Positions 45,990 to 57,579 of a DNA stretch of 64,000 nt are shown in pieces. A program made the position numbers and the translations under genes. The notes under the pieces were generated by a model that did no database searches, had not been told where the DNA came from, and was given only the letters and a program-made list of their open reading frames with translations. Positions within the stretch are counted from its first letter, which is position 1. The number at the start of each line of letters is the position of its first letter. This DNA comes from Prosopocoilus inquinatus (lineage: Eukaryota; Arthropoda; Insecta; Coleoptera; Lucanidae), in contig CM069870.1 of assembly GCA_036172665.1 (NCBI GenBank), positions 61,070,212-61,134,211 of the forward strand, written 5' to 3'.

Positions 45990-46822
45990 TTGTAAATTTT
46001 AATGTTTTATTTGTGTTAGATGAAGTTAGGTTAATATCAGATGGGTTGGTTTAATCTTCAGATTTGTTAAGCTTAACTTTAATCCATAAATTTTAAAATC
46101 TTTTTTGTTTTAATTTTTTAAGTATTTAAATTTTTATTTGACTTAACCTTAAGATTTGTTGGGGTTCATTTTAATCAATGTATACATTTTAATATTTTTT
46201 CTACTTTGAATTGTTTTAAATTTTTAACTCCGGTTGAATGGAATACTTATTCTCTTAAATGTTTTTTGATTTTTGATTTTTTTCCTTGGGTTGAATAGAG
46301 TAGACTATAGTTGTTGAGTCGAATTTGGTTGACCTTGACATTGGTCGAATTTCGCTTTAATCGCTTTTCTTTTGCTTCAGTTGAATACAGTTCGGTTGAG
46401 TTCAGTTCAGTTGAGTTGGGTTGACCTTGAAATTTATTGAGCTCGATTTTAACATTTTTTACTTTTATGCTTCAGCTGAATACAGTTAGGTTGAGTTCAG
46501 TTGAGTTGGGTTGACCCTGAAATTTATTTACCTTTATTTTAATATTTTCTTACTTTTAATTTCTTTTAACGTGTCTTTCTTAATTTTTTACTTGGGTCGG
46601 ATTTGGGTGGATGTTTTTTAATTCTTTTCTCTATTTTTCTTTTTTTTTTTTATTTTAAATTTTTGTGCTTGGGCTAGAGATGTTGAATCGAGTTTGATTG
46701 ACCTTGAATCTATTCGAGCTATCCTTTAATTGTTTTTTAATTAACATATTTTGGAGCCCGTCTTGCATCAGCCCCCTCATGCCTTGCCTACTAAGTTTAC
46801 TGCCTTCCGCCGGTCCTGCATA
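45990..46822. mobile_element. Non-autonomous hAT element (CAGGGCCGG ends), incomplete copy 2
   Basis: The right end GCCGGTCCTG and the preceding CTCATGCCTTGCCTAC match the right part of 15190-16095, as does the interior of GAGTTGGGTTGACC words. The left end is not recognisable and I found no target duplication, so the left boundary is approximate. Confidence 0.55.
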
Positions 46823-47519
46823 GTGAAAGCGAACACCAACCAATGAGAGTACAGTACCTAAGCCCGCATGCAAAGTTTTAGGCAAATTAGATGGATTTTT
46901 AATTAATGTAAAACAGGTAAATAAATTAGGTAACAGTCCATGATACTAACGACAGTTTTCTTACAGATTTTTCCAAATGAAAGAAAAGGGAAATCAATGG
47001 CAAAACTAGGAACACGATTGTTATAGTGAATGCCAATGTGACATGCTATATTTCATGTTAAAAAATATTACCGGTGGCGTAGCTACAGGAGTTGCGGGGA
47101 TTGCAAAGAAAGCCGGCGCTAAGACGCCATGGGCACCTGTTAAGTAAACACTTTTTTATTAATAAGCAAATATTCAGATAACTGGAAATTTTCTTAATCA
47201 CCGAAAAGATTCACAAGGAGGAAAAGCAAAGGCTTATTTGTGAGTCCCACATTAAAAATTTTCGATAAGGTTTACTTTCGATTACAGAAAAGAATCTGAT
47301 AAAAAGAAAAACTAAGAGGATAATTTTAATTTTTGGAGATAAATAAAACAATTTGAAAGCAGCTGCAAAACGCTAAGAAAACTATTTGGATTGTAGCGCC
47401 ATCTGTTAATCGATCCGTAAATTTGTAATTTTTTGGGAAGAAAATCCAAGAAAAGGGAAAAACTTTAGTGAAGTTCAAAAACAATACTTTGAAAATAATT
47501 TCAAACAAATAAAATTTTA

Positions 47520-48570
47520 TTTAATTACTTTCCCTTTTTTTAAGTAAAAATACATAACTTTGCTTGAAAAACCTTTCCAGGCGTTCATTTGTTTCTTTAT
47601 ACATATTTATTTGCCTTTATTTATCATTTTATAAGATAGAAAAATCGATGATTACCGACGGAGTCTTCAAACCAAGCTTTTGTCTTTTTTTGTATTTCAT
47701 TATTATTTTTTACATCTTATTGTAAGCCAAAAAATGATGACTTTCGACGAAAATCTTTTGAAGATTCAAGCTTTCATTTGTTTCTTTGTATGTGTCATTA
47801 TTAATTTTTGTTTTTTTTATAAGCAAGAAAAGTTTTCAACGAGAAATCTTTGAAATTCATACAAATCAAACTTTCTTTATTTCTTTGTTTCTTTGCACTT
47901 CATTATTTATTTTTCTTTTCGTATTAACATTGAGATTGGATCCACTCCGCTTCAGAAATGCCGATCTTCTTTTGTTTTTGTTCTTTTTTTTGTTCACGGT
48001 ACTCTTCTCGCTTCCACTTTATTTTTTTTTAAGTTTTTTGTCAGTCTTGATTTTCTTGCGCTTTTTGTAATTTGTCCATCTTTTTCTTACTTAATTATTC
48101 GAGTTTCTTTTGTTTTGCTTTTGATCATGAATTAATTTCTCACTCATTCATTTATTTGTTTGTGTATTCGACATTTTGTACGGATTATTTTTTTTTTTCT
48201 GTTCGATTTGCAATTTGAAATGTCGCTACTCCGCTTCAGAAATGCCGATATTCTTTTGTTTTTTTTGTTCACTTTACACTTCGCGCTTCCATTTTGTTTT
48301 TCAGTTTCTCCTCAGCCTTGAGCTTTATACGCATCTTGTTTATTGTCCATATTTTTCTTCGCACTTCCTTGTTCATTATTCATTTCATACAGATTATTTT
48401 TTAATTTTATTTTCCGTTGGCAATTTAAACGTTGTTGCACGCTTCTTCACGATTGTCGATACTCTTTTGTTTCAGAAATTCAAATAACCGTTACGCTAAT
48501 GTTTGGGCGTTTGCGCAGTGCTCGCAGCCGCCTGGAAGTTTTTAGCAATTAATTTAAGAAATAATGTTAC
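47520..48570. repeat. T-rich degenerate tandem region
   Basis: Long T-rich stretch resembling the interior of the hAT-like elements at 3.3-4.2 kb and 36.5-37.4 kb. CCGCTTCAGAAATGCCGAT occurs twice about 280 bp apart (near 47950 and 48228), so part is a tandem duplication. Several hydrophobic ORFs here are composition artefacts. No clear element ends are seen. Confidence 0.5.
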
Positions 48571-49268
48571 AATAAACAATTTTGAATGGTCAGAAAGAAG
48601 TTTGAAAAACACATAAGCATCTGTTAAACTGTAGCCGCAATTAATTTTGTTCTCTCTAAATTCCGGAAGACGGTTTCGAAACAGCTGGAGACAAATTTGT
48701 TCCAGAAGGTGTTTTAGAAACGATTTAAGTGTATTCCTCCTGGCGCTAACCTTTTGGGAGCTTTTCTAACCTAAAATTTTGACAGCTCTTGTCATATTTT
48801 TTTTAAATAGAACAATCAAAAAGCTATTAAGCACTCTTGATTTACTTATTTTCAGCGTAGAAAGTAACCAGCCAAAGAAATTGACATCTTAAAGTTTTTT
48901 ATTTTTTAATTTTGTTTTTTAAAGTATTCATATGATTTTTATTCTCTAAAAATATTGCAACAAATAATGACGCTGATAAAAATGTTGCAATCCGGCGACT
49001 TGTCTTCTAGTTACGCTACTAAGTATTTCTTTCAAGTGAGAAAAATTAAACACCCATTTTCCATGCAATTGATTAGCCTTAATATTACCAAAATTTCGGG
49101 TAATTACCTGTGCATTGAAAGCGGATGAACGCAACTTTTACCTTAACCTTATGACAGGCAACTTTTACCTTAATCCTGTAAGGTAGGCAACTAACCAAAC
49201 ACAAATGTCCATCGGGAAACCGAGAAGCAGGCGCAAGTGTAATTTAATTTCTTTTGGGGAATAACCAG

Positions 49269-50207
49269 CAGTGTTGTTAGAGACACATTTTTAATGATAT
49301 CTAGATACAGATGCAGATACTTTCACAAATATGTATCTAGATGTAGATACAGATACTTTTTCCGGAAAATATCTAGATACAGATACAGATACAAAAAAAA
49401 GTATCTGCAGTTTATCAAGATACTTGCAAGTGTAAAATTCAATAACCTATGCAGTAGTGGAGGTACGGTATTATTTGCAATCCAAATCGACTTTTTTGTG
49501 AAAATTGACGAAGTTTTCGTATGAATATGTGAATAATGTACACACTAAAATCTATGATAATTTTCACAATTTTTTTCAGCAGTATGTCTTAAATAGAAAA
49601 TTTATCTTTGTAATTAAGTTAATCAATAAGCTGATAAGTAATTACCTGGTTTTGTATGAAACCAAGTCAAGTCAACGTAAAATATAAAGTTATCAACAGA
49701 AATGACTCTACTTCCGTATCAGACAAGTTAAATGTCAAATGAATCTAGGATCCTTAGTTGCAACCTTGTTGTAGCTAAGAGAGCGTTCCCATAATCAAGG
49801 AAAGTTGATAAAATCAACAATACAGTCTTTTCCTTTTGATTTTCTCCTTTTGTCAATTATCTTTCCCAATTTTTAAAATAATTTTCAAGTTTCTGAACTA
49901 TCAAATCGCATTTTAAATAGAACAGTCATTTGACAAACTGGAAAACATAATTAACAAGAGGGGAAAATCAAAAGAAAGAGACTGTAAAATCGGAGGTTGC
50001 ATTTCCGCCAAGGTCAGCTGTTTTTATGGCAGTTCAAAATGTATTTAAAATGTATCTTAGTATGTCAAATGAATAGATATACAGTAATTGTATCTAGATG
50101 CAGCTACAGTTACATTTTTTAGTAGTATCTGAGATATGTATCTAGATACTCAAAAAGTATTTAGATACTGTATCTAGATACTTGCATCTAGATACTTAAC
50201 AACACTG
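49269..50207 (-). mobile_element. Non-autonomous hAT element, TATCTAGATAC family, copy B
   Basis: 939 bp, inverted relative to copies A and C. It is flanked by a perfect 8-bp duplication ATAACCAG at 49261-49268 and 50208-50215. The ends CAGTGTTGTTA and TAACAACACTG and the TATCTAGATAC-rich subterminal blocks match copy A. A ~60-codon ORF here is similar to one in copy A but lacks any known domain. Confidence 0.88.
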
Positions 50208-50215
50208 ATAACCAG

Positions 50216-53200
50216 GCACTGAAATAATTAAAAATTGTATCTAATAAACCAATTGATTAATTAATTAGATTATTTCGATGGTTACATATCTCGAAGAATT
50301 TCAAAAATGCAATATATATATAATACAATTAATACAGGCAACAGTATTTAAAAAGCAAAAATTTCACTCAATTTTTAAGTTATTAAAAAAAAACAATAAT
50401 TTTTTCATAATATAATATAATTAAGAGAATTTGCTAACTTTAATCTTCTAATACAAAATTATTTAGATAAGTATTTGGTGACTTGACCTGACTTACAGTG
50501 GCTAGTTTTATATTAAACAGTACCATAAATTGTACAACAAATAAATGAAACATTTATGAATTAAGATCTATAACATATATCTTCTTTTCTTGTTAGGTAA
50601 TTTTCAAATGAATATTTGCGTTAGATTTAGAAATAAAACGTCGTCGATGACGAGAAGTTTTGACCACCGTAATTGGTGCGTAAGGCTGACTTGAAACCGT
50701 AATGCATTGTGACGTTCAGGTTGATAACAGTCCCGTGTTTTAACGGCGGACAAATGGATACTTATTAAGGTGCAACTGTACCGGATAACACAAAAAAAGG
50801 TTTTTCAACCAGGAACTCGACGAGCAATGGATACATACGTACATACCTACGTAAATTGCGTGATGTTGCGAACCTTACTCTTTTCTCTCTTACCTACCAG
50901 ACAGTTGTATTACATAAGAAATCAATTTATTTTCTTTTAGATTGTTTACTACGAGTCTGTCTTGTTTTCCTTCTTACAAGTATGTATATATGTTAACAGT
51001 GCATCATCAAATTTTTAATTTTAATATTTATTTTATGGATTGTATGTAAATAACTCAGATTTGTATCCCCCATTTTCTTGAGTTTTTATCTTACTGCTTA
51101 AATCACAAATAAAATCTCAAGAAAATAAATAATATCTTCCTTATTCTCCGACGGCGAATGTGTAAATGAGCGTGAGCGCATGTTGGACAGCTGTATATGA
51201 ATATTGTATTACGCGCGTTCGTGTATGGACCTGCGTGATATTTATAAACTGCTAATGAATATAAGCTGAGACCGTCCATCTGTAGATAATAACGAAAGCA
51301 ATAAAAAACTGCGCACGAACCTATTTTAGAAATATGTGCCATATAAAGCACAATACCGATACTTTCATTTTAATTGTATATGTTCTAAGAAACGCGACAA
51401 TGCTTAGATTGTGACTGCGCTTTGTTTTCGCTCTGCGCCCCGTAAATTTCAACGCAGGACGTTTTCTGCAGATGTGCCCCCATTGTCCATCAAGCTCCCA
51501 ATTAAAATTTTTATAGCAGTAGCTGACGTAGCTATATAAACTCAACTTTTCACTTCAAAGACATTGTCACAGAAAGTTTATTTTGCTTTACTTATGATGA
51601 TGATTAACCAAACAAATTTAAAATGGAAGGTACACTTTACACACTCCATTTAACAACGAGTGTCTAAATAAAAATCTGTTCAAGTAGACTATGACCGAGA
51701 ATTTGTTCGCTGCTGTGCATGTCGCTTCTAAGTTCAACTGTCAAATGTAACGTCAAAATTTGCTGTTGAATGATCATGTTTTCCTTTACTTTTTCTGAAT
51801 TATTTTATTACAAATGAGAACATGTTAATTTTTGGGAATCTATTTTAAAGTTGTTTACATTTAGTTTGGTACTGAAATAACACATTTAACAAATTACCAT
51901 ATGGGGGTTTATGTCTTTGCTGAAAGCACTAAATTATCTAAGACGCACGGACCTTGCTTGGGAATTTTTCCAAAGCAGTTTCCAGTTCTTTTATTTAGAC
52001 ACTCGTTAGGAGTATTTAAACATTTTTAGTATTCACAACTAACAGTCTGGATTTGCAAAATAAAGAAAACCAAATTCGTTAAAAAATTAAAGGTAATACA
52101 CATTTATGGCGTTTTCGGAATGAATTACATAGCGTCACCTACTTGTTTTTATGAAAAAAACATCTATTTTTTAGAAATTCTTTTTTTTAATTTTAAACCA
52201 AATAAATCTGTGAAATTTTGTAAAAATTAAATTCTTTTCTTTATTGTGGTTGTATATTTTAGAAGTGTAGAATTTAAGAAAGTTTATGCATTCTCGAGAT
52301 ATCAGTAAAGCACGAGCATATTTGTTTACATTATTAGTTTGGTAATGTGTTATCGTAGCGTATTTAGTCCGAGCACGAAAGAAATTAAAGGCAGTCTCCG
52401 GAGGGTTAACGCGAAGGGTATACGTAAAGTCGGGCTCGTGTATTTTTAGAGATAGAGTTTAATAAATTAAAGAACAGTTTAAATAAAATAAACTTGGCGA
52501 ACATGAAGTTAATGATATTGTCGTGTTAGCAATACTTTTAGTTGAATTGAGATTCATTCCTTCCCATTTAAGATCCACAGTTTTCGAATTCTGCACGAAT
52601 TATAATTATCGTAATCAATTAAAAAAATAATTGTGAAAACAAGCCACATTCACGTATTATTCCAGTGTGTTGTAATTCTACTAAATATATGATTTTGTAA
52701 TTTTTTTTATTAATAATTGCAGAAGGCAGGGCCGGCGGGCGGCGTGTGCGAAGTATGCAACGCTTAAAGGTCTCAAAAACAGGTGGTAAATAGTATTTGT
52801 ATTAAAACTGAATGACAATAATTTATTGACAATATTTTCTGAAAGGTGCCAAATACTTTTCACAAGCACATGAAAGAAACCACCGGCGCTAAACATTTTT
52901 CGTACAAATTAGAAAATAAAACACGCGCCGGGCCTGTACATAGGTACTATAAAATCATACTTTCAGCAGAATTTACAACACTGAGTACACGACTCATGAC
53001 AGTCATTGCTGGACTTTATTTTAATTATGTGAACTCGACAGTGGCGTAGCTAGAAGTCAAATCGGCGCATCATAAGTAAACTCGCAGAAAAAAAAAACAA
53101 ATTAAGAAAGAGTCATGTGATAGAAATGATTGATTGATTTGTTGTCAATATTTTAAGTTAAGAAAATATCCGACAACAAGAACTAGGCAGAGTACTTTAC

Positions 53201-53333
53201 CCAAATCAGTTAAAAGCAGTGTTGCAATCAGTAAAATTGACAGTTTTAATTGGCAATACAATTAAATATTCTATCCATTAATGTAGCGAGTTTCCTTCTC
53301 GTTAATAATTCTGCTGGAAATTTTTCTGTTGTT
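50216..53333. other. Gene-free stretch left of the gypsy remnant
   Basis: No supported exon. A possible worn hAT-like fragment runs from CAGGGCCGGCGGG (about 52728) to CGCCGGGCCTG (about 52938), without matching flanks. CAGTGGCGTAGCTAG near 53039 resembles another transposon end. The remainder is unremarkable. Confidence 0.4.
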
Positions 53334-55080
53334 TCATACGGTGGTGTTGTTCGTAAAGCTAAAAGTTGGTATGTGATTATTTCTTGGTGCAACTTCTAAT
53401 ACTAAAATATCTACTGGGTCTTGAAAATCTGCTTCTTGATATGGTAACGGTAATCGATTACATTTTCCGGATCTGTATTTCAGAGTATAATCATATCCAC
53501 TCAAAATTAATGACCATCTTAACATTCTTGGAAAAAGGAATTCTCCTGCAGATTTTTCTTCTCGTAAAATTCCTGGCTTATGGATTTTTTTTATACCGAA
53601 CATTATTGATAAGGCTTCTTTATCCAACTGTGAATAATTTTTCTCGCTCTTTCGTAGTGTTCCAAATCCATAAGCTATTGCTGCTTCTGATCCATCGTGC
53701 GACAAAACTGCTCCTACTTTCTAAGAAGATGCATCGCAAGCTAGCACCAAAGGTAACGTTTGGTCATAATAGACCAGAACTATGTTTGATGTAATAATTT
53801 CTTTTGCCATCTGAAAACTCTTCTCTTGTTGTGGACTTTAGTTCCAATTAGTTTTTTTTTAAGTCACGCGAAGGCTTCAGTATTGTAGATTTATTCGGAA
53901 TAAAATTCTCTTGTTGTGGACTCCATTTCTAAATACTTTTTCCTTTGGCTAATAAGTCACGCGAAGGCTTCAGTATTGTAGATTTATTCGGAATAAAATT
54001 CTCTTGTTGTGGACTTCATTTCTAAATAGTTTTTCCTTTGGCTAATAAGTCACGCGAAGGCTTCAGTATTGTAGATTTATTCGGAATAAAATTCTCTTGT
54101 TGTGGACTCCATTTCTAAATACTTTTTCCTTTGGCTAATAAGTCACGCGAAGGCTTCAGTATTGTAGATTTATTCGGAATAAAATTCTCTTGTTGTGGAC
54201 TTCATTTCTAAATAGTTTTTCCTTTGGCTAATAAGTCACGCGAAGGCTTCAGTATTGTAGATTTATTCGGAATAAAATTCTCTTGTTGTGGACTTCATTT
54301 CTAAATAGTTTTTCCTTTGGCTAATAAGTCACGCGAAGGCTTCAGTATTGTAGATTTATTCGGAATAAAATTCTCTTGTTGTGGACTCCATTTCTAATTA
54401 GTTTTTCCTTTGGCTTATAAGTTACGCGAAGTCTCCAGTATTGTAGATTTATTCGGAATAAATCTTTCGTAAACATTTATCAGACCCAAAAAAGATTCAA
54501 GTTTCGCTTTATCTTTCAGTGTTTCGCGAATAGATTTCAGTCTTTCTTGTGGTGGATGAATTCTATATCCATCAATTCTAAATCCACAAATGTTGTACTG
54601 ATGATACTGCAAATTCACAGTCCAACCTTTTGTAATTTTTGTAAAACACCAGTCTTTTCTAATGTTCCTCTTCATTTTTTCCAGTACATAGTACGCCATC
54701 GAGGTACACCACAAATCCTGGGAGTCCGTTCAATAGATTCTCCATCAATCTTTGAAATAAAGCGGGTGCAGAAGTTAGTCCAAAAGTAATCTCATGTCTT
54801 TACTCTAAATAATCCCTTTTGTTGTATTTAACGTAAGAATCCTTGAAGATTCCTCATCAACCCTCACCTGAGTGTAAGCTCGATCTAATGAAAATCTCAC
54901 CTCCGGATAAGGTTCAGAAATGCTAGGTAGGGGATAAATTTCTGTCTTTGTAACTGTGTTCACTGCCTCTTTGTAATCTTTGTAACCATTTTGTTTAAAG
55001 CTTCTTCGACTCTATCTCGAATAGCTTATGGAATTTGACTTTGTCGTCTGAAAATTCTACTGCGAAAATATGGATGCGTT
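53334..55080 (-). pseudogene. Degenerate Ty3/gypsy pol (reverse transcriptase and RNase H)
   Basis: Read on the minus strand the order is right for a gypsy pol. First IPYAIRDRVEEAL-like RT start (near 55030), then VTKTEIYPLPSISEP and FSLDRAYTQVRVDEES (54960-54850), then GYRIHPPQERLKSIRE and LKSFLGLINVYERFIPNKST-like thumb (54580-54430). After a minisatellite, RNase H with SEKNYSQLDKEALSIMFGIKK and LSGYDYTLKYRSGK follows (53700-53450). Frameshifts and stops break every part, so it is dead. No LTRs or integrase were recognised here. Confidence 0.75.
53860..54445 (-). repeat. 93-bp minisatellite derived from gypsy reverse transcriptase
   Basis: The word GTCACGCGAAGG recurs at 53863, 53956, 54049, 54142, 54235 and 54328, and a variant at 54421, giving an exact 93-bp period in about seven units. 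On the minus strand each unit is 31 codons of the RT-RNase H linker (FIPNKSTILKPSRDLLAKGK ... KWSPQQE), and most units share an in-frame TAG. The array expanded after the pol gene had acquired the stop. Confidence 0.9.
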
Positions 55081-55439
55081 CTCCTGAATACTTTCCTAAT
55101 TACGCAGAAAAAAAAAACATAAGAAAACTTTTGTATTGGAGGAGGAAGCGAATTTTCTTTTATTTTCTAAATATTTTGGAAAAAAAATAAATCTTGAAAC
55201 CAGTTTCTGCCCAACAAGTTTGGCCCATTATCTTCCATTATAAGAAGTAGCAGCATTGCTTGCCTTTCCTTCAACGCCATTTTTATCAAGCATTTTCCCA
55301 AAATGGTTAATTTTTGCATAGGTCATGTCTGCAAAATATTTATGTCTCCCTGGAGACGCCTGGTCTGCGTGATATTTTATCTCCTCAGTTTCCTACCATA
55401 TACCTAAACAGGACACCTGGCGCACACGACGGATTTGCG

Positions 55440-56760
55440 CCCTAGTAACGCTAGACGTCAGAAATGCCTTCAATAGCATCAAATGGAGCAGCGTCATGCA
55501 GGAACTAAGCGACAGGGGAGTCAGCGGTTACTTATTCAATATCATAGGTAGCTATTTAAATGAGAAAAGTATCATTTTGGACGACGGTGGACAACAGGAA
55601 ACGATATCCGTCACGAGGGGGGTGCCGCAGGGTTCGGTATTGGGGCCGTTCCTGAACTTGGTCTACAACGGGGTGCTAAAGCTAACGCAGCCGGAAGAGA
55701 TCACCATGATCGGATTCGCCGACGATCTGGCAGTGGTGGGCGTCGCGAGGGACTTAGAAGCACTGGAGGCCAACGTCAACAGATCGATCAGAAATATCAT
55801 CTACTGGATGGAGCGGAGGGGCCTCGACCTGGTGGCAAGTAAAACCGAAGCCGTCTTGCTTACGGGGAAAAGGAAGGTGGGTATGATGTCAGTCAGGTTG
55901 GGCAACGAAGCGGTGGAGATCAAACGTGCAATTAAATACTTGGGAGTCTGGATCGACCGAAGCCTGTCCTTCGGATGCCACGTGACAAATACGATAGCAA
56001 AGGCGGAAAAAGCGGCGGCTGCTCTCGCCCGAATCATGCCAAGCGTGTGGGGGCCCCAGCACGAGCAAGAGGAAAACCCTGGCGAGCGTCATTAATTCCA
56101 TTATCCTATACGCGGTTCCGGTGTGGGCCGGGGCGGCAGAAGTCCAGTGTCACCGCTCAGGATTGGAGCGGGTGCAGAGGAAGATGGCCATTCGGGTTGT
56201 CAGCGCATACCGAACGGTCTCAAAGGAAGCCGTCCTGGTGTTAGCAGGCATGATTCCGATAAAACACCTAATCGACGAGAGAGCAGGGAGATATTTCATT
56301 CGGAAGTACAACCAGCAAGGGAAAACACCTGGCGTAAATGGCAAGACGAATGGAGAAGGTCTGAGAAGGGAAAATGAACCAAGGTTTTGATCCCAGAGGT
56401 GAGGCCATGGAGCACGAGGGGACACGGGGAGCTGGATTACCACCTGACACAGTTCCTCAGCGGCCACGGCTGTTTTAGAAACTACCTTAGCACGATAAAG
56501 AAGGTAGAAGACTCAAGATGTTGCTCTTGTGGAGCCGACGTGGACGACGCGGAACATGCAGTGCTGATCTGTGACAGATGGCGCAGGGAAAGGAGAGAGA
56601 TGGAGACACTGCTCGGACAGAAGATCACTTACTACAACGTGGTGACAATAATGCTGGAGAAATCAGAAAACTGGGAGGCTATTAAGGGTCTGGTTGGTAA
56701 AATTATGAGGACCAAGGAGGAAGCAGAAAGAAGAATCGAGGAAGGAAACAGACCTCCTTA
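55440..56760 (+). pseudogene. LINE reverse transcriptase fragment with C-terminal cysteine domain
   Basis: The frame at 55440-56095 shows TLDVRNAFNS, GVPQGSVLGP and FADDLAVVG, the palm motifs of non-LTR reverse transcriptases. After VWGP the frame shifts: ILYAVPVWAGAA and KMAIRVVSAYRTVS continue in the frame at 56121-56390, then the frame at 56387-56761 holds HLTQFLSGHGCFRNYL and a CCSCGADVDDAEHAVLIC zinc-knuckle-like motif typical of the C-terminus of R1/Jockey-group elements. It ends at a TAA at 56759. At least two frameshifts make it inactive, and the 5' part of ORF2 with the AP endonuclease is missing. Confidence 0.8.
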
Positions 56761-56838
56761 ATTCAAGGACACTGCAACCCTTCCGTTGTAGTAGTGAGGG
56801 GCCAAGCCCAGAAGAGAGAAGAAAGAAAACCGGAGAGA

Positions 56839-57240
56839 GAATAGAGAAGAGAGAAGAGAGAAGAGAGAAGAGAGAAGAGAGAAGAGAGAAGAGAGAAGAG
56901 AGAAGAGAGAAGAGAGAAGAGAGAAGAGAGAAGAGAGAAGAGAGAAGAGAGAAGAGAGAAGAGAGAAGAGAGAAGAGAGAAGAGAGAAGAGAGAAGAGAG
57001 AAGAGAGAAGAGAGAAGAGAGAAGAGAGAAGAGAGAAGAGAGAAGAGAGAAGAGAGAAGAGAGAAGAGAGAAGAGAGAAGAGAGAAGAGAGAAGAGAGAA
57101 GAGAGAAGAGAGAAGAGAGAAGAGAGAAGAGAGAAGAGAGAAGAGAGAAGAGAGAAGAGAGAAGAGAGAAGAGAGAAGAGAGAAGAGAGAAGAGAGAAGA
57201 GAGAAGAGAGAAGAGAGAAGAGAGAAGAGAGAAGAGAGAA
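56839..57240 (+). repeat. (GAAGAGA)n heptanucleotide array in the LINE 3' UTR
   Basis: About 400 bp, nearly perfect, of a 7-bp unit GAAGAGA, followed by four TATTGAGAA-type units and degenerate GAGCGAAGA words to about 57370. It lies between the LINE stop codon and its conserved 3' end. The repeated FSLLSSL reading on the minus strand is an artefact of the period (3 x 7 = 21). Confidence 0.9.
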
Positions 57241-57579
57241 TATTGAGAATATTGAGAATATTGAGAATATTGAAGAGATAAGAGAGGAGAGGAGCGAGGA
57301 GCGAAGAGCGTAGAGTGAAGAGCGAAGAGGGAAGGGAGAAGAAAGAAGAATGCAGAGAGAAGAGCGAATAGCTGAAAGGGCTAGGAAAGAATTATAAAAC
57401 AGACCCCGCAATTCTGACGACATGCTATAGTAGTTCTGGGATTGCAGGGTGAAAACCAGAGTGTGAAGTAAAGAGGGGGTTTTAGCCGGTAGAAATCCGG
57501 CACTACCAAGACATACGGGTGTCAAGGTGTCTTGCGAAGATTTTCCTCTCCTAACGATAAAAAAAAAAATTTCCTATCA

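Larger units (their letters stand above)
55399..57569 (+). mobile_element. 5'-truncated R1/Jockey-like LINE with poly(A) tail
   Basis: It runs from a mid-RT truncation to an A-run ending at 57569, bracketed by TTTCCTACCA (55389-55398) and TTTCCTATCA (57570-57579), a likely 10-bp target duplication with one mismatch. It contains the RT palm, a C-terminal cysteine motif, a long 7-bp repeat array and a 3' end with CCGGTAGAAATCCGGCACTA. Local base composition is richer in GC than the surroundings. Confidence 0.8.

Noticed and set aside
52340..52560. Possible third solo LTR starting TGTTATCGTAGCG
   Set aside because: It has an LTR-like look with AATAAA sites, but I found no matching end and no flanking target duplication.
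53860..54445. CRISPR-like array
   Set aside because: The repeat is continuous 93-bp units without unique spacers, lies in a eukaryotic retroelement and encodes part of its polymerase.
56758..57525. 255-codon minus-strand ORF made of repeated FSLLSSL
   Set aside because: It is the translation of a (GAAGAGA)n microsatellite; a 7-bp unit gives a 7-residue repeat in any open frame.
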